Assembly (NCBI RefSeq): GCF_001686925.1
Contig: NZ_LVEN01000027.1
Coordinates: forward strand, 496,001 to 560,000
Length of the DNA: 64,000 nt
Origin: Flavobacterium piscis
GTDB taxonomy: Bacteria; Bacteroidota; Bacteroidia; Flavobacteriales; Flavobacteriaceae
Direction of reading: 5' to 3'
Shown here: positions 8,748-17,794 of the stretch, piece by piece
Layout of the letters: every line of letters starts with the position of its first letter
How positions within the stretch are numbered: position 1 is the first letter of the stretch
The notes under the pieces: generated by a model
The model's database searches: none
What the model was told of the DNA's origin: nothing
Seen by the model: only the letters and a program-made list of their open reading frames with translations
Program-made: the position numbers and the translations under genes

Positions 8748-10118
8748 ATGAAAAAAATAACGTTTTGCTGTTGCCTTTTAGTCTCGCTTATTTTTTTATC
8801 TTTCAAAAAAGATTCAAATTCTGTAACTCAAACAAAAGTCGTAGTAAAAGCGCCATTTGAAATGCCGGCGATCAAAATTCCTGATTTTAGTAAATGCAAA
8901 CAATTTTCGATTGTAGATTTTGGAGCCATTAAAGGCAATAAAGAAAAAACATCAGAAGCGATTAATAAAGCGATTGCCAAAGCCAATAAAGCAGGCGGCG
9001 GAATTGTGGTGATTCCTGAAGGGGAATGGCTTACAAAAAAAATCCATTTTAAAAGTAATGTGAATCTTCATCTCAATAAAGGTGCAGTATTACTGTTTTC
9101 AGAAGATCCAAGTGATTATTTGCCAGCCGTTCGCTCGACTTGGGAAGGATACGAATGTTACAATTATTCGCCTTTGATTTATGCGTACCAATGCAAGAAT
9201 ATTGCGATTACGGGAGAAGGCGAATTGAAAGCAAAAATGGACGTTTGGAAAGAATGGTTTGCCCGACCAAAAGCGCACATGGAAAGCCTGAAACGATTGT
9301 ACTATCTTGCTTCGTACAACAAACCCATGAAGGAGAGACAAATGGTGAATGATTCGGCGCATTTTCGTCCGCAGTTTATTCAGTTCAATCGCTGCGAGAA
9401 TATTTTGATGGATGGCGTTACGATTACCAATAGTCCGTTTTGGACGATTCATCCTTTTTTGTCTAAAGATGTGGTGCTTAGAAACCTAAAAGTCTACGCA
9501 CACGGACATAACAATGACGGAGTAGACCCTGAAATGAGCCAGAATGTATTGATAGAAAACTGTGTTTTTGATCAGGGAGACGATGCCATTGCCATAAAAT
9601 CAGGAAGTAATCAGGATGCATGGCGATTGAATACGCCTTCGAAAAATATTGTAATGCGCAATTGTATTGTTAAAAACGGACATCAATTGGTAGCAATAGG
9701 AAGCGAACTTTCAGGCGGAATAGAAAATGTATTTATAGACAATTGCACTGTCGTGGATGGGGCAAAACTCAATCATTTGCTATTTATAAAAACCAACGAA
9801 CGCAGAGGTGGTTACGTGAATAATATTTATATGAGTAACATAACATCAGGCAAAATCGACGAAGGAATTCTGGGAATCGAAACGGATGTTTTGTACCAAT
9901 GGAGAGATTTAGTACCCACAATTGAACGCAGATTGACACCAATAAAAAACGTTTATCTCGAAAATATAAAAGCAACAAATATCAAGTTTATTTCCAGGAT
10001 TTTGGCGCAAAAAGAACTTCCGGTAGAGAATATTTTTCTTAAGAATGTTACTGCTGATAAGGTTTTGGGCGAAAAATCCATTCATGAAAATGTAGTGAAT
10101 TTTGTCGCTAAAAATTAA
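8748..10118 (+). CDS. GH28 polygalacturonase family enzyme
   Basis: A 456-residue secreted right-handed beta-helix enzyme. The N-terminus is a signal sequence (KKITFCCCLLVSLIFLSF). The typical opening FSIVDFGAIKGNKEKTSEAINKA is followed by parallel beta-helix turns. Active-site motifs are NNDGVDPE (D257), QGDDAIAIKSG (D278 and D279), GHQLVAIGSE and IKTNERRGG, corresponding to the NTD, DD, G/QHG and RIK motifs of fungal GH28 enzymes in the bacterial exo-acting variant. It should hydrolyse galacturonide linkages, probably exo-type or in rhamnogalacturonan. It is followed after 39 bp by the GH43-like gene on the same strand, likely an operon. Confidence 0.9.
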   Translation: MKKITFCCCLLVSLIFLSFKKDSNSVTQTKVVVKAPFEMPAIKIPDFSKCKQFSIVDFGAIKGNKEKTSEAINKAIAKANKAGGGIVVIPEGEWLTKKIHFKSNVNLHLNKGAVLLFSEDPSDYLPAVRSTWEGYECYNYSPLIYAYQCKNIAITGEGELKAKMDVWKEWFARPKAHMESLKRLYYLASYNKPMKERQMVNDSAHFRPQFIQFNRCENILMDGVTITNSPFWTIHPFLSKDVVLRNLKVYAHGHNNDGVDPEMSQNVLIENCVFDQGDDAIAIKSGSNQDAWRLNTPSKNIVMRNCIVKNGHQLVAIGSELSGGIENVFIDNCTVVDGAKLNHLLFIKTNERRGGYVNNIYMSNITSGKIDEGILGIETDVLYQWRDLVPTIERRLTPIKNVYLENIKATNIKFISRILAQKELPVENIFLKNVTADKVLGEKSIHENVVNFVAKN

Positions 10119-10157
10119 TTGGGTTAAAATTTCTATTTTAATAAAAAGCTTAAAAAA

Positions 10158-11768
10158 ATGAAAATCAAAAGAAAATATTCCATAAAAGCAACATTGATTT
10201 TTTTGTGTATGATCAATCTATGCAGTATTTATACGGTTTCAGCGCAATTGTTGAATATTAAAAATGATGTTTTTAGGTATACCAAAGACGAACAGCCTAT
10301 TAATAGTCAGGGTGGAGGGATATTTAAATTTGCAGATCCTGTTACGGGAAAACAAAAATATTATTGGTACGGCGTTCATTATGCCGAGGCTGATACGTAT
10401 CGAAATGATCCGTCGGTAACCTTGCCAAATGCGACTTTTCAGTCGGTTACGTGTTATAGTTCTGTCGATTTGGTGAATTGGGTTTTTGAATCAGATGTTT
10501 TATCGAAGGAAAAAGTCAATCAAAACGGTAAAACCTGGGTCGGGCGATTGGGAGTTGCGTATATAAAAGAATGGAAAAAATATGCCATGTTTGTTCAGCA
10601 TGATAAAGAAGTTTTAATTACTGTTTCAGATTCTCCAACCGGTCAGTTCGAATGGCATCAGAAAATAAATATGGAGAAAATGATCGGGACGAGTAATACG
10701 GGCGATCAAACGGTTTTTACAGATGAAGATACAGGAAAATCATACCTTATTTACTCTTACGGAAGAGGCAGAAATAAAATATACGTTTCGGAAATTGGCA
10801 TTAAAGATGGAAAAATCAATTTACTGGATTGTACCGAAGTTTTTAAAGGTGAAAGCCGTGAAGGAAATTGCCTGTTCAAGTACAACAATAAGTATTATAT
10901 GTTTGCGTCGAATATTTATGGCTGGGATGGATCATTTGCTTATTATTTAGTGGCTGATGATATTAGAGGGCCATATCTTCCAACAAATGAAATGTTGGTG
11001 ATGAATGGCGCTTCAGATGATTTTGCGCATGTATCGCAAACCGGTTTTTTCTTTTCTGTAAAAGGAAACAAACAGGAAACCATAGTTTTTTGTGGTGACA
11101 GATGGGCTAATTTTGCCGGAAACGGATTGGGTTATAATCAATGGTGTCCACTTTCATTTGAGGGTACAACACCTTATTTTAATTCGCTAAGTTCCTGGAA
11201 TCTGGAAGAAAAAACCGGTATCTGGAAAGTAGCCGATGATAACAATTATATCAAAAACGGAAGTTTCGAAGCGGATCGCAGGCATATTCCGAGCCCTGTA
11301 AAACCGGTGCAAATACAACTAACGGGCTGGGTAAGTGAAGTTATTGAAGGAAATTCGATAGGATTGGACAGTATTAACTCGCCGGTTTTAAATCATTTTA
11401 ATACTCAAAACGAAAGAAAAGTGGTTATTGGCGAAAAGAGCCTGAACATCAGTGATAAAATTAATTTTAAAAGAAAAACGTTTCAAACTATTGCATCTTC
11501 GCCGTACGTAAAACTCGAAAATGGTTTGTATACCTTAACAGCCAAAATAAAAAACAGTGATGATTTCAACAATCTGGAAATGTACATTATAAGCAACGGG
11601 AAAAAGCTACAATACAATATCAAAGAAAAAAATGAATCCTGGAAAACCATCACTATTACCAACATTCCTGTAAAAGGAGGAAAGGCCGAAGTTGGTTTTC
11701 TAGCCGACGGAAAAGCAAAAGCATTTTGTTATGTTGATGATGTTACTTTGGTCAGGACAAAAAAATGA
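10158..11768 (+). CDS. GH43-like five-bladed beta-propeller protein with C-terminal beta domain
   Basis: A 536-residue secreted protein with a signal peptide ending near VSA. Residues about 35-370 resemble the GH43 subfamily with a GGGI first blade (INSQGGGIFKF), then YYWYGVHYAE, TGDQTVFTDED and SREGNCLFKYNNKYYM. The latter two would supply the pKa-modulating Asp and the acid Glu. The first-blade motif lacks the usual catalytic-base Asp, and also lacks the His seen in INAHGGG-type relatives, so activity is uncertain. Residues about 380-530 form a CBM-like beta domain (NGSFEADRR...WKTITITNIPV...CYVDDVTLV). It ends directly against the convergent 88-residue gene. A role in pectin side-chain removal is inferred from GH28 upstream. 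Confidence 0.7.
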   Translation: MKIKRKYSIKATLIFLCMINLCSIYTVSAQLLNIKNDVFRYTKDEQPINSQGGGIFKFADPVTGKQKYYWYGVHYAEADTYRNDPSVTLPNATFQSVTCYSSVDLVNWVFESDVLSKEKVNQNGKTWVGRLGVAYIKEWKKYAMFVQHDKEVLITVSDSPTGQFEWHQKINMEKMIGTSNTGDQTVFTDEDTGKSYLIYSYGRGRNKIYVSEIGIKDGKINLLDCTEVFKGESREGNCLFKYNNKYYMFASNIYGWDGSFAYYLVADDIRGPYLPTNEMLVMNGASDDFAHVSQTGFFFSVKGNKQETIVFCGDRWANFAGNGLGYNQWCPLSFEGTTPYFNSLSSWNLEEKTGIWKVADDNNYIKNGSFEADRRHIPSPVKPVQIQLTGWVSEVIEGNSIGLDSINSPVLNHFNTQNERKVVIGEKSLNISDKINFKRKTFQTIASSPYVKLENGLYTLTAKIKNSDDFNNLEMYIISNGKKLQYNIKEKNESWKTITITNIPVKGGKAEVGFLADGKAKAFCYVDDVTLVRTKK

Positions 11769-12035
11769 TTACTTATTCGCTTTTTTAACCCGATTTTGAC
11801 TTCTCATTAAACTGTAATCGCAAACTCCGTTTAAGGCATATTCTATTTTATATTCAGCCAGAAGCTGTGTTACTATTTCCATAGTGGCATTTTCATCAAG
11901 TCCAATTTGAGCACCAAGATCTATAACATTATGGTGTCCGTTACTTTTTATTAAAGTGTTTAGGAATCGATCTTTATCTCTCATTGTTTTTATCTTTTTT
12001 TGAAATGAAGATGTTATTTTTAATAAATTATACAT
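11769..12035 (-). CDS. Small conserved-looking hypothetical protein
   Basis: An 88-residue basic protein with no recognised family. The central part (RFLNTLIKSNGHHNVIDLGAQIGLDENATMEIVTQLLAEYKIEYA) looks like a small helical, winged-helix-like fold, but no function can be claimed. A second start at 11984 (MRDKDRF) has a more A-rich upstream stretch and may be the true one, giving 71 residues. Its stop codon directly abuts the stop codon of the GH43-like gene. It lies 35 bp downstream of the M20 gene on the same strand and may be co-transcribed. Confidence 0.6.
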   Translation of the reverse strand: MYNLLKITSSFQKKIKTMRDKDRFLNTLIKSNGHHNVIDLGAQIGLDENATMEIVTQLLAEYKIEYALNGVCDYSLMRSQNRVKKANK

Positions 12036-12070
12036 ACGCTTTTTGCTTTTATATGAATGTTTTATGCCGT

Positions 12071-13360
12071 TTAATTTCCATTCGCTTTTTCGAAAATTAA
12101 GGAAGAAAAACTTCTTACTCCGGTTTTAATACATTCCTCATCGAGAGTAAAATTAGGAGCATGATTCATGGCAATAATTCCTTTTTTGAAATTAGAACCT
12201 CCAAGAAAAAAGTAAACACCCGGAATTTTTTGCTGGAAAAAAGCAAAGTCATCATTAAAATAAGGAACCTGACCATAATCTGTCACTACGAATCCTTTGC
12301 CGTAAATAGCGTCAAGTGTTTTTACTGCGCCGCTGGTTAATTTTTTATTATTAATAACGGTTGGATTTTCCTGTGTAAATGCAATCGAAAGCAATTTATC
12401 CTTAAGATTATTAGCTTCTATTACTTGTTTCATTTTCGGAATAATATTTTTTAAGTTTGAAGCATTGGTTTCATACAAATAAGCATCCAGAATCAGTTCA
12501 TTATTTTTAGAATGAATAGCAAATTTCTCGTCCATTATTAGGTAATCTTTAAAAACGGTATGGGTGTTTGCAAGTCCAATTTTTGGGTCGGTCATATTTT
12601 GTATTTCCCAAGGTTTAGTTCCTGCTGCATATCGGGATAAAGCATCATGAATCTTTTTGGTGAGTGCTGCTGTCTGCTCTTTTGTGAGATCTTCTTTAAA
12701 TTTAATTTGTATTCTTTTTTGGTAAGCAAACATTTCATTTGGCCTGACCATTATTTGATCGAATGGCAAGGCAGTTATATGCAGTCCGTAAATTTCATCA
12801 AGGTGTATTGTAGAAAATGATGTACTGTTGAGCATGTTTTTTGCTCCCACAAATGTTTCTTCCTCAGGTTGAAAAACGAAATAAACAGTTCCTTTTAGTT
12901 CTTTTTTATTTTTTGAAAGCACTTCGGCGATTCCCAGCGCAATTGCCATATGTACATCGTGTCCACAACCATGTTGAATGCCCTTTATCTTTGACTTAAA
13001 AGCAACATTATCAGCAAAGTCATTTGGGAGTGCATCCATGTCGGCACGCCAGGCGATATTTTTTCCTTTTTTAGCACCTTTTAAAATCCCAATAATACCA
13101 TATCCATAAATATTGGTTTCAACTTCAAGTCCGAGATCAAGTAAATATTGTTTGATTTTTTGTTGTGTACGAATTTCATTTCCTGCTAGTTCAGGATTTT
13201 CATGAAAGTCTCTTCTAATGTCAACGAGCTTGCTAAAAATATGATCGGTTTCGACTTTTATCGATTCATGAATTGCATTCTCTTGTGGTTGCTGGCAAAA
13301 AGCCTTTTGGCAAAGCGCAAGAATACTTACTATTATGTAGACTATAAATTTTAAATTCAT
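12071..13360 (-). CDS. Secreted M20-family amidohydrolase/peptidase
   Basis: A 429-residue protein with a signal peptide (about 1-22, ending FCQQ). It matches the M20D amidohydrolase group (hippurate hydrolase, N-acyl-amino-acid hydrolase and IAA-amino-acid hydrolase relatives). Motifs are RRDFHENPELAGNE at the N-terminus, WRADMDALP, GIQHGCGHDVHMAIALG (metal ligands Cys/His), VFQPEEE (catalytic Glu pair) and GLHI. A lid domain of about 110 residues sits in the middle, and MNHAPNF near the end supplies the last metal ligand. It removes acyl groups from amino acids or dipeptides; the substrate is not determined. It lies 73 bp downstream of the DUF1349 gene. Confidence 0.85.
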   Translation of the reverse strand: MNLKFIVYIIVSILALCQKAFCQQPQENAIHESIKVETDHIFSKLVDIRRDFHENPELAGNEIRTQQKIKQYLLDLGLEVETNIYGYGIIGILKGAKKGKNIAWRADMDALPNDFADNVAFKSKIKGIQHGCGHDVHMAIALGIAEVLSKNKKELKGTVYFVFQPEEETFVGAKNMLNSTSFSTIHLDEIYGLHITALPFDQIMVRPNEMFAYQKRIQIKFKEDLTKEQTAALTKKIHDALSRYAAGTKPWEIQNMTDPKIGLANTHTVFKDYLIMDEKFAIHSKNNELILDAYLYETNASNLKNIIPKMKQVIEANNLKDKLLSIAFTQENPTVINNKKLTSGAVKTLDAIYGKGFVVTDYGQVPYFNDDFAFFQQKIPGVYFFLGGSNFKKGIIAMNHAPNFTLDEECIKTGVRSFSSLIFEKANGN

Positions 13361-13433
13361 GATTTCGGTTTATTTTGGCTTCGTTAAGAGTACAATAGAA
13401 GAGACGACATTTTCTGAGAAATGTTACATTATT

Positions 13434-14084
13434 TTATTGATTGTTTTTTAGCCACTCTAAACGTCTTTGATCAGGAAGATGTGTAATTTTAAAATCTTCA
13501 AATGTAGCCGTAAAACCTTTTCCATCAGGACTCGCCGCCATCATACCCACTTGTACCGTTTTATGTTCCGGAAAATAAACCGTATTGGTCATAGTGTAAT
13601 TGACACCGTCTATCGAATAAAAAATTTCTACTGCGTCCAGTCGGCGAACGGCTTTCATCCACACATTTTTAGGTTTTTCTTTTAAGCCCATCACACTCCA
13701 CGAACTTTTATCGATAGTATGAACAGTACTAATATTATAAATACCGTCTACATATTCGACACCGGTTTTGATATAATTGTTTTCATCAATTCGCAGCATC
13801 AGGCAAACCTGATCGAATCTGGTTTTATAAACCCCGCTCATTTTTACCACTGTTTCAAACTCGCCGCTTCTTTCTGTATACAAAAATGGACCATCGTAAA
13901 CCGTAAATCCGTAATGGCTTTTGTTCCAGTAATCAGATTGAGGCGTTACCTGCATCGTGAGTTTGTTGTCTTTTATTTCCCATTCAGCCGGCTCATTCAG
14001 CCAGTTCATTGAATTTAATTTTTGAGCATTTCCTTTTATTGCCATAATACCTATAAAGATTAAAACTAAATGCATTCTCTTCAT
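13434..14084 (-). CDS. DUF1349 secreted protein (concanavalin A-like fold)
   Basis: A 216-residue protein with a signal peptide (MKRMHLVLIFIGIMAIKGNAQ). The rest reads as one DUF1349/REG1-like lectin-type beta-sandwich: LNEPAEWEIKDNKLTMQVTP, WNKSHYGFTVYDGPFLYT, FDQVCLMLRIDENNYIKTGVEY, ...VQVGMMAASPDGKGFTATFEDFKI. Such domains often accompany carbohydrate-active enzymes, but no enzymatic activity has been established for the stand-alone form. It is divergent from the LuxR-type regulator across a 162-bp gap, so that regulator may control it. The name 'regulation of enolase 1' sometimes attached to the family is not informative here. Confidence 0.75.
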   Translation of the reverse strand: MKRMHLVLIFIGIMAIKGNAQKLNSMNWLNEPAEWEIKDNKLTMQVTPQSDYWNKSHYGFTVYDGPFLYTERSGEFETVVKMSGVYKTRFDQVCLMLRIDENNYIKTGVEYVDGIYNISTVHTIDKSSWSVMGLKEKPKNVWMKAVRRLDAVEIFYSIDGVNYTMTNTVYFPEHKTVQVGMMAASPDGKGFTATFEDFKITHLPDQRRLEWLKNNQ

Positions 14085-14246
14085 GATTTCTTAAATTTGA
14101 ATTTTATTAATAATTTACAAAGTAGGCGATTCATTATTTTTACAGCAATAGTTATTTATAACCATTTTAAGGTTTAACGAATAAATTGTTTATTTTTAGC
14201 CCGCTCTATGGTAGTTTCATACTATTAGAATAAATGAAGTTGTGTT

Positions 14247-15014
14247 ATGAATCCCATTTCCAAATTAGAAGATCAATTTTCCTTTGAATCTATTGACAGC
14301 TTGGACAAGCGCAAAGAAGCTTTAGAAGAGGCCATTTGTACAATGAAAGAATTTGTAAAAATCGATCATTCGCTAGCGGTATTGTCAGATCTGGCTGATA
14401 ATAAAAGCTATATTTTTACGGGTGATTTCGGGAGTTTTTTCGAAATGGATACTTCCGGTTTTTTAACCATTGATTCTATTTGGGAAGAAGATATTTACCA
14501 GCGCATTCATCCTGAAGATCTTTTTGAAAGGAATCTTCTTGAACTGGAGTTTTTTAATTTTTTAAAAAACCTTGAACCTAACGAAAGACTGCATTATGCA
14601 ACTCAATGCAAAATCAGAACACTGAACAGTAAAAAGGAATATCAGCGTATTTTACATCGTAGTTTTTATCTTAAAAATAGTTCAGAAGGCGGTTTATGGC
14701 TGGCGGTTTGTCTCTACAACTATTTATTTGAAAAAAAAGAAACGCTAAATGGAATTGATGGAAAAATTGTCAATACCAAAACGGGAGAAAGCTTTTATGT
14801 TGATACCTATGTAAACTGCATCAATTTGCTTACATCGCGCGAAAAAGAAGTTTTATTATTGATAGGTAAAGGTGTAATCAGTAAAGAAATTGCCGGTCAG
14901 TTAAACATTAGTATCAATACCGTAAACAGACACAGGCAGAATATACTCGAAAAACTGAATGTAAGTAATTCTATCGAAGCCGTACGAACAGCGGATGCTT
15001 TGAATTTGTTGTAG
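14247..15014 (+). CDS. LuxR-family transcriptional regulator with PAS-like sensor domain
   Basis: A 255-residue cytoplasmic protein. Residues about 40-170 look like a PAS fold (IFTGDFGSFFEMDTSGF, YQRIHPEDLFERN), a layout common in Flavobacterium regulators. Residues about 190-250 are a clear GerE/LuxR helix-turn-helix: LTSREKEVLLLIGKGVISKE, followed by IAGQLNISINTVNRHRQNIL. There is no receiver domain, so the signal is probably sensed directly by the PAS part or through partners. It is divergent from the DUF1349/M20 genes. The downstream 656 bp has no gene. Confidence 0.85.
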   Translation: MNPISKLEDQFSFESIDSLDKRKEALEEAICTMKEFVKIDHSLAVLSDLADNKSYIFTGDFGSFFEMDTSGFLTIDSIWEEDIYQRIHPEDLFERNLLELEFFNFLKNLEPNERLHYATQCKIRTLNSKKEYQRILHRSFYLKNSSEGGLWLAVCLYNYLFEKKETLNGIDGKIVNTKTGESFYVDTYVNCINLLTSREKEVLLLIGKGVISKEIAGQLNISINTVNRHRQNILEKLNVSNSIEAVRTADALNLL

Positions 15015-15670
15015 AATTTAATTTGAATGTTTCAATGAAATATTTTATTGGTAGATAGAATTGATGAGTAACATTTCATTGAAAATTTTTGTTTGAACCA
15101 TTTATTCTTCAAAAAAAATCCAATTGTGATTTCAACCGTCCCTCTGGGACGCTGTCTAAAAAACACTATTTTTTTTCTACCGATGATATGTTCCTATGGA
15201 ACATGAATTGTTGGTATTTGGGTTTTTAGCGAAAGGGGAAAGCGATATGTTTGAATTTATAAATTCTTTGACAATAAATTATATTAAATCAGAAATTGAA
15301 TATTATTTATAAGCAAATGTTCCATCGGAACATTTCATTGGTAGCCAATGAGGAAATAATGGTTTTAATGTTCCATAGGAACATTTGGTTGAACAATATA
15401 TTTTTCAAAAAGAATCCAATTGCATAATTTCAACCGTCTTGGGTTAATATATTACTATGAAACCTGAATTGTTGGCATTTGTGTTTTAGAGACATGGATA
15501 GATTATGTCTTTGAATTTGTAAATTATTAAAAATAAATGGCATGAAATCAGTGGTTTAATACTCATTTCAGCATTAACGAAAGTGTTATTTTGTAACTTT
15601 TACAGACGATTGTATAAGTACTGATGCGGGTCTTTTAAGTAATTTTATTAAAAACTTAAAAACGCAGCAC
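15015..15670. other. Intergenic region made of a degenerate ~300-bp direct duplication
   Basis: No gene is supported. Two similar units (about 15041-15290 and 15332-15540) share the words TTGGTAG, TTGAAC...ATTCTTCAAAAA, ATCCAATTG, ATTTCAACCGTC, TGAATTGTTGG and GAATTT-TAAATT in the same order. Three ATGTTCC-GGAACAT palindromes (15188-15204, 15316-15333, 15368-15384) sit in or between them. Confidence 0.7.
15188..15384. repeat. Three ATGTTCCnnnGGAACAT palindromes
   Basis: ATGTTCCTATGGAACAT at 15188-15204, AATGTTCCATCGGAACATT at about 15316-15334 and ATGTTCCATAGGAACAT at 15368-15384. They are almost perfect inverted repeats of the same word, each able to form a small hairpin or bind a dimeric protein. 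They belong to the duplicated intergenic units. Confidence 0.8.
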
Positions 15671-15865
15671 ATGAAAACAAATAATCAAAATCAGAATACT
15701 GCTAAGCAAAGTGGTACTGACAATCGAAGTGACATGAGAAAACATCAATATAAGGATCATGATGAAGTTTTAACAAACGATGAAAATTATGATGTTGATA
15801 CACACAAATTTAAAGGTGAAGAACCTGATTTCGACGATAAGTTGGATAATGAAGAAAAAAAGTAA
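15671..15865 (+). CDS. Small acidic hydrophilic protein
   Basis: A 64-residue protein with no hydrophobic segment, rich in Asn, Gln, Lys, Asp and Glu (EEPDFDDKLDNEEKK at the end). It is probably disordered or partly helical; similar short hydrophilic proteins are common in Flavobacterium and often stress-linked, but I recognise no family. The ATG is preceded by an A-rich stretch (AAAACTTAAAAACGCAGCAC) and the stop is followed within 10 bp by a strong hairpin terminator, which supports a real transcription unit. Function is unknown. Confidence 0.6.
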   Translation: MKTNNQNQNTAKQSGTDNRSDMRKHQYKDHDEVLTNDENYDVDTHKFKGEEPDFDDKLDNEEKK

Positions 15866-15871
15866 AAAAAG

Positions 15872-15912
15872 AAAAACGTCTCAAACCCTAAGATTTTGAG
15901 ACGTTTTTTTTT
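15872..15912. terminator. Bidirectional intrinsic terminator
   Basis: The stem AAACGTCTCAAA / TTTGAGACGTTT has an 8-base loop, with an A-run on the left and a T-run on the right. It serves both the small acidic gene (+) and the DUF763 gene (-), which converge on it. Confidence 0.85.
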
Positions 15913-15928
15913 GATTATATGCTGATTT

Positions 15929-17149
15929 TTAAAACAATTCAAGTTGATTACCAGGATTTGGCGGTCTTTTTTTGGGAGGTTTCGCATCTCCAAAAATAGT
16001 CCGTCCTCCATACTTGTGCGATTCGTCCCTTTCTCTTTGTATGAGGGCATCAAAGTTATCATTAGGCGTAAAACTTTCTTCTGCTTTTCGTGAAATTTCA
16101 GATAATTTACGAATAGCATCGATCTTATCATTGTTGCCAATTTTAGCACGATTAATGGCTCTTTGCAAAGTGTCGATTGTTTCATCATAAATTTTTACAG
16201 GAACAGGAAACGGATGGCCATCTTTTCCTCCGTGAGCAAATGAAAAACGCGCAGGATCTTCAAATCGGGTAGGAGTGCCGTAAATTATTTCACTCACCAA
16301 TGCCAATGACTGCAAAGCTCTTGGTCCCATTCCTTTTAAAAGTAATAACTCTTCAAAATCTTCAGGCTTGTTTTCGTGGGTAGCCCAAAGCATGGCGCCT
16401 AGTCTTTTCATATTAACATCTTCCATCCGTACATCATGATGCGCCGGCATAGAAAGATATTGCATCTCTTTGATGATTTTAGCAGGAGATTCTTTCGATA
16501 ATTCTAAAATACCATCCCTTGATTTTGCTGCCGTTTGAGCAGTAAGATTTAAAATTGTACCTTGATTTTCACCATATATAAAGGTATGAGGTTCCTCAAC
16601 AAAAGATTTTAAATCCTGCGAATGCCAATGGTATCGTCTGGCAGTTTTAGAATTTGGATTCATTCCTTGCTGAATAACAGCCCATTGTCCTTTATTATCC
16701 ACAATAAAATTATGCTGGTACAATTGAAACCCGTCCTGAATGGCCGTATTATCAACTTTAGCTGTAAGTCGGCTGCAGTTGGCAAGATTCATGCCATCGA
16801 GACCTGTTTTTTCGCCCACAAATAAAAGTTCCTGTGGCGTTAGCATCGAATGTTTTCCTTTTCCTCCGCAGATATAAATTCCAAGTTCTTTTGAATGCGG
16901 ATTTACAGATTTTTTTAATGCTCCAAGTACCGAAGTTGTAATTCCGGAAGAATGCCAGTCCATTCCCATTACTGCTCCAAAACTTTGAAACCAAAAAGGA
17001 TTACTCAGTTTGCTGATTACTTCGGCAGTAGAAAATTCCATGGCAATGGTTTCGACAATAGCAAAACCAAGCTTAGACATGCGTTCGGCAAGCCATAAGG
17101 GAACATGCCCATAATGTAAGGGAAGATCTGCTGTACCGGAACGTTTCAT
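15929..17149 (-). CDS. DUF763 domain protein
   Basis: A 406-residue cytoplasmic protein that matches the DUF763 family across nearly its full length: MKRSGTADLPLHYGHVPLWL at the start, SFGAVMGMDWHSSGITTSVLGALK, GGKGKHSM and YHWHSQDLKSFVEEPH. LLKGMGPRALQSLALVSEIIYG looks like a helix-hairpin-helix DNA-binding element, followed by FSFAHGGKDGHPFPV. The C-terminus ends in a basic, proline-rich tail (PPKKRPPNPGNQLELF). The HhH-like segment and basic tail suggest nucleic-acid binding, but the biochemical role is not established. It is divergent from the PPC-domain gene, with 120 bp between the real starts. Confidence 0.85.
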   Translation of the reverse strand: MKRSGTADLPLHYGHVPLWLAERMSKLGFAIVETIAMEFSTAEVISKLSNPFWFQSFGAVMGMDWHSSGITTSVLGALKKSVNPHSKELGIYICGGKGKHSMLTPQELLFVGEKTGLDGMNLANCSRLTAKVDNTAIQDGFQLYQHNFIVDNKGQWAVIQQGMNPNSKTARRYHWHSQDLKSFVEEPHTFIYGENQGTILNLTAQTAAKSRDGILELSKESPAKIIKEMQYLSMPAHHDVRMEDVNMKRLGAMLWATHENKPEDFEELLLLKGMGPRALQSLALVSEIIYGTPTRFEDPARFSFAHGGKDGHPFPVPVKIYDETIDTLQRAINRAKIGNNDKIDAIRKLSEISRKAEESFTPNDNFDALIQRERDESHKYGGRTIFGDAKPPKKRPPNPGNQLELF

Positions 17150-17269
17150 GTGATAGGATTGAATTTATGCAAAATTACGAAAAAAATATCCGTAAATTTA
17201 GAGTTGCTTTATGGTAGCAGTCTTCATAAAAACCATTTATTCAATAAATTAAATTTAAAATTCAATATT

Positions 17270-17794
17270 ATGTTTTTATCCTCTAAGAAAATGCTGGCAA
17301 TACTACTTCTTTGTTTTGGAGTACATTCGATATACGCGCAACAAAAAGACGACAGCCAAAAATGCCGTTATACCAAAAGCACTTATGGCTATTTGATGGT
17401 AATGCGCGAAGGCGATAATGTTTTGGCATTAATCGAAAATCTGGCAAAAGAACAGCAAATTCCGTCAGCCAACTTTACCGGAATTGGTTTCGCGCAGGAA
17501 GTGACGTTTGGCTTTTATGACTTTAATCAAAAGAAATTTAATCCAAAAACCTTCAATAAAGTAGAGATGGGAAGTTTAACAGGTTCTATCGCCTGGAACG
17601 AAGGCAAGCCATCAATACACATTCACGGAGTTGCAACCGATGATAAGTTTGATGCTTACGGCGGACATATCCTCGCCTTGAAAGTAGGAACCGGTTCTAT
17701 GGAAGTTTATATTACTGTGAATAGCGAAAAGCTGGAACGAAAAATAGAACAGCCGTTGAATGCTAATGTGCTGCAATTGCCTTGTTTAAAATAA
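17270..17794 (+). CDS. Secreted PPC/DUF296-domain protein
   Basis: A 174-residue protein, reading from the ATG at 17270; an upstream in-frame start at 17150 would put 40 unlikely residues before the signal peptide. The signal peptide is MFLSSKKMLAILLLCFGVHSIYAQ. The rest is a PPC (DUF296) domain: YLMVMREGDNVLALIENLAKEQQIPSANFTGIGFAQEVTFGFYD, then GSLTGSIAWNEGKPSIHIHGV and GGHILALKVGTGSMEVYI. The His-rich IHIHGV and GGHI segments are the conserved, often metal-linked part. PPC domains trimerise and occur in plant AT-hook proteins and in bacterial proteins of unknown role; an exported copy is less usual. Confidence 0.8.
   Translation: MFLSSKKMLAILLLCFGVHSIYAQQKDDSQKCRYTKSTYGYLMVMREGDNVLALIENLAKEQQIPSANFTGIGFAQEVTFGFYDFNQKKFNPKTFNKVEMGSLTGSIAWNEGKPSIHIHGVATDDKFDAYGGHILALKVGTGSMEVYITVNSEKLERKIEQPLNANVLQLPCLK

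Noticed and set aside
17150-17269. Upstream extension of the PPC-domain protein from an ATG at 17150
   Set aside because: It adds 40 residues of AT-rich sequence before an obvious signal peptide and abuts the start of the divergent DUF763 gene, leaving no promoter room. The ATG at 17270 fits better.
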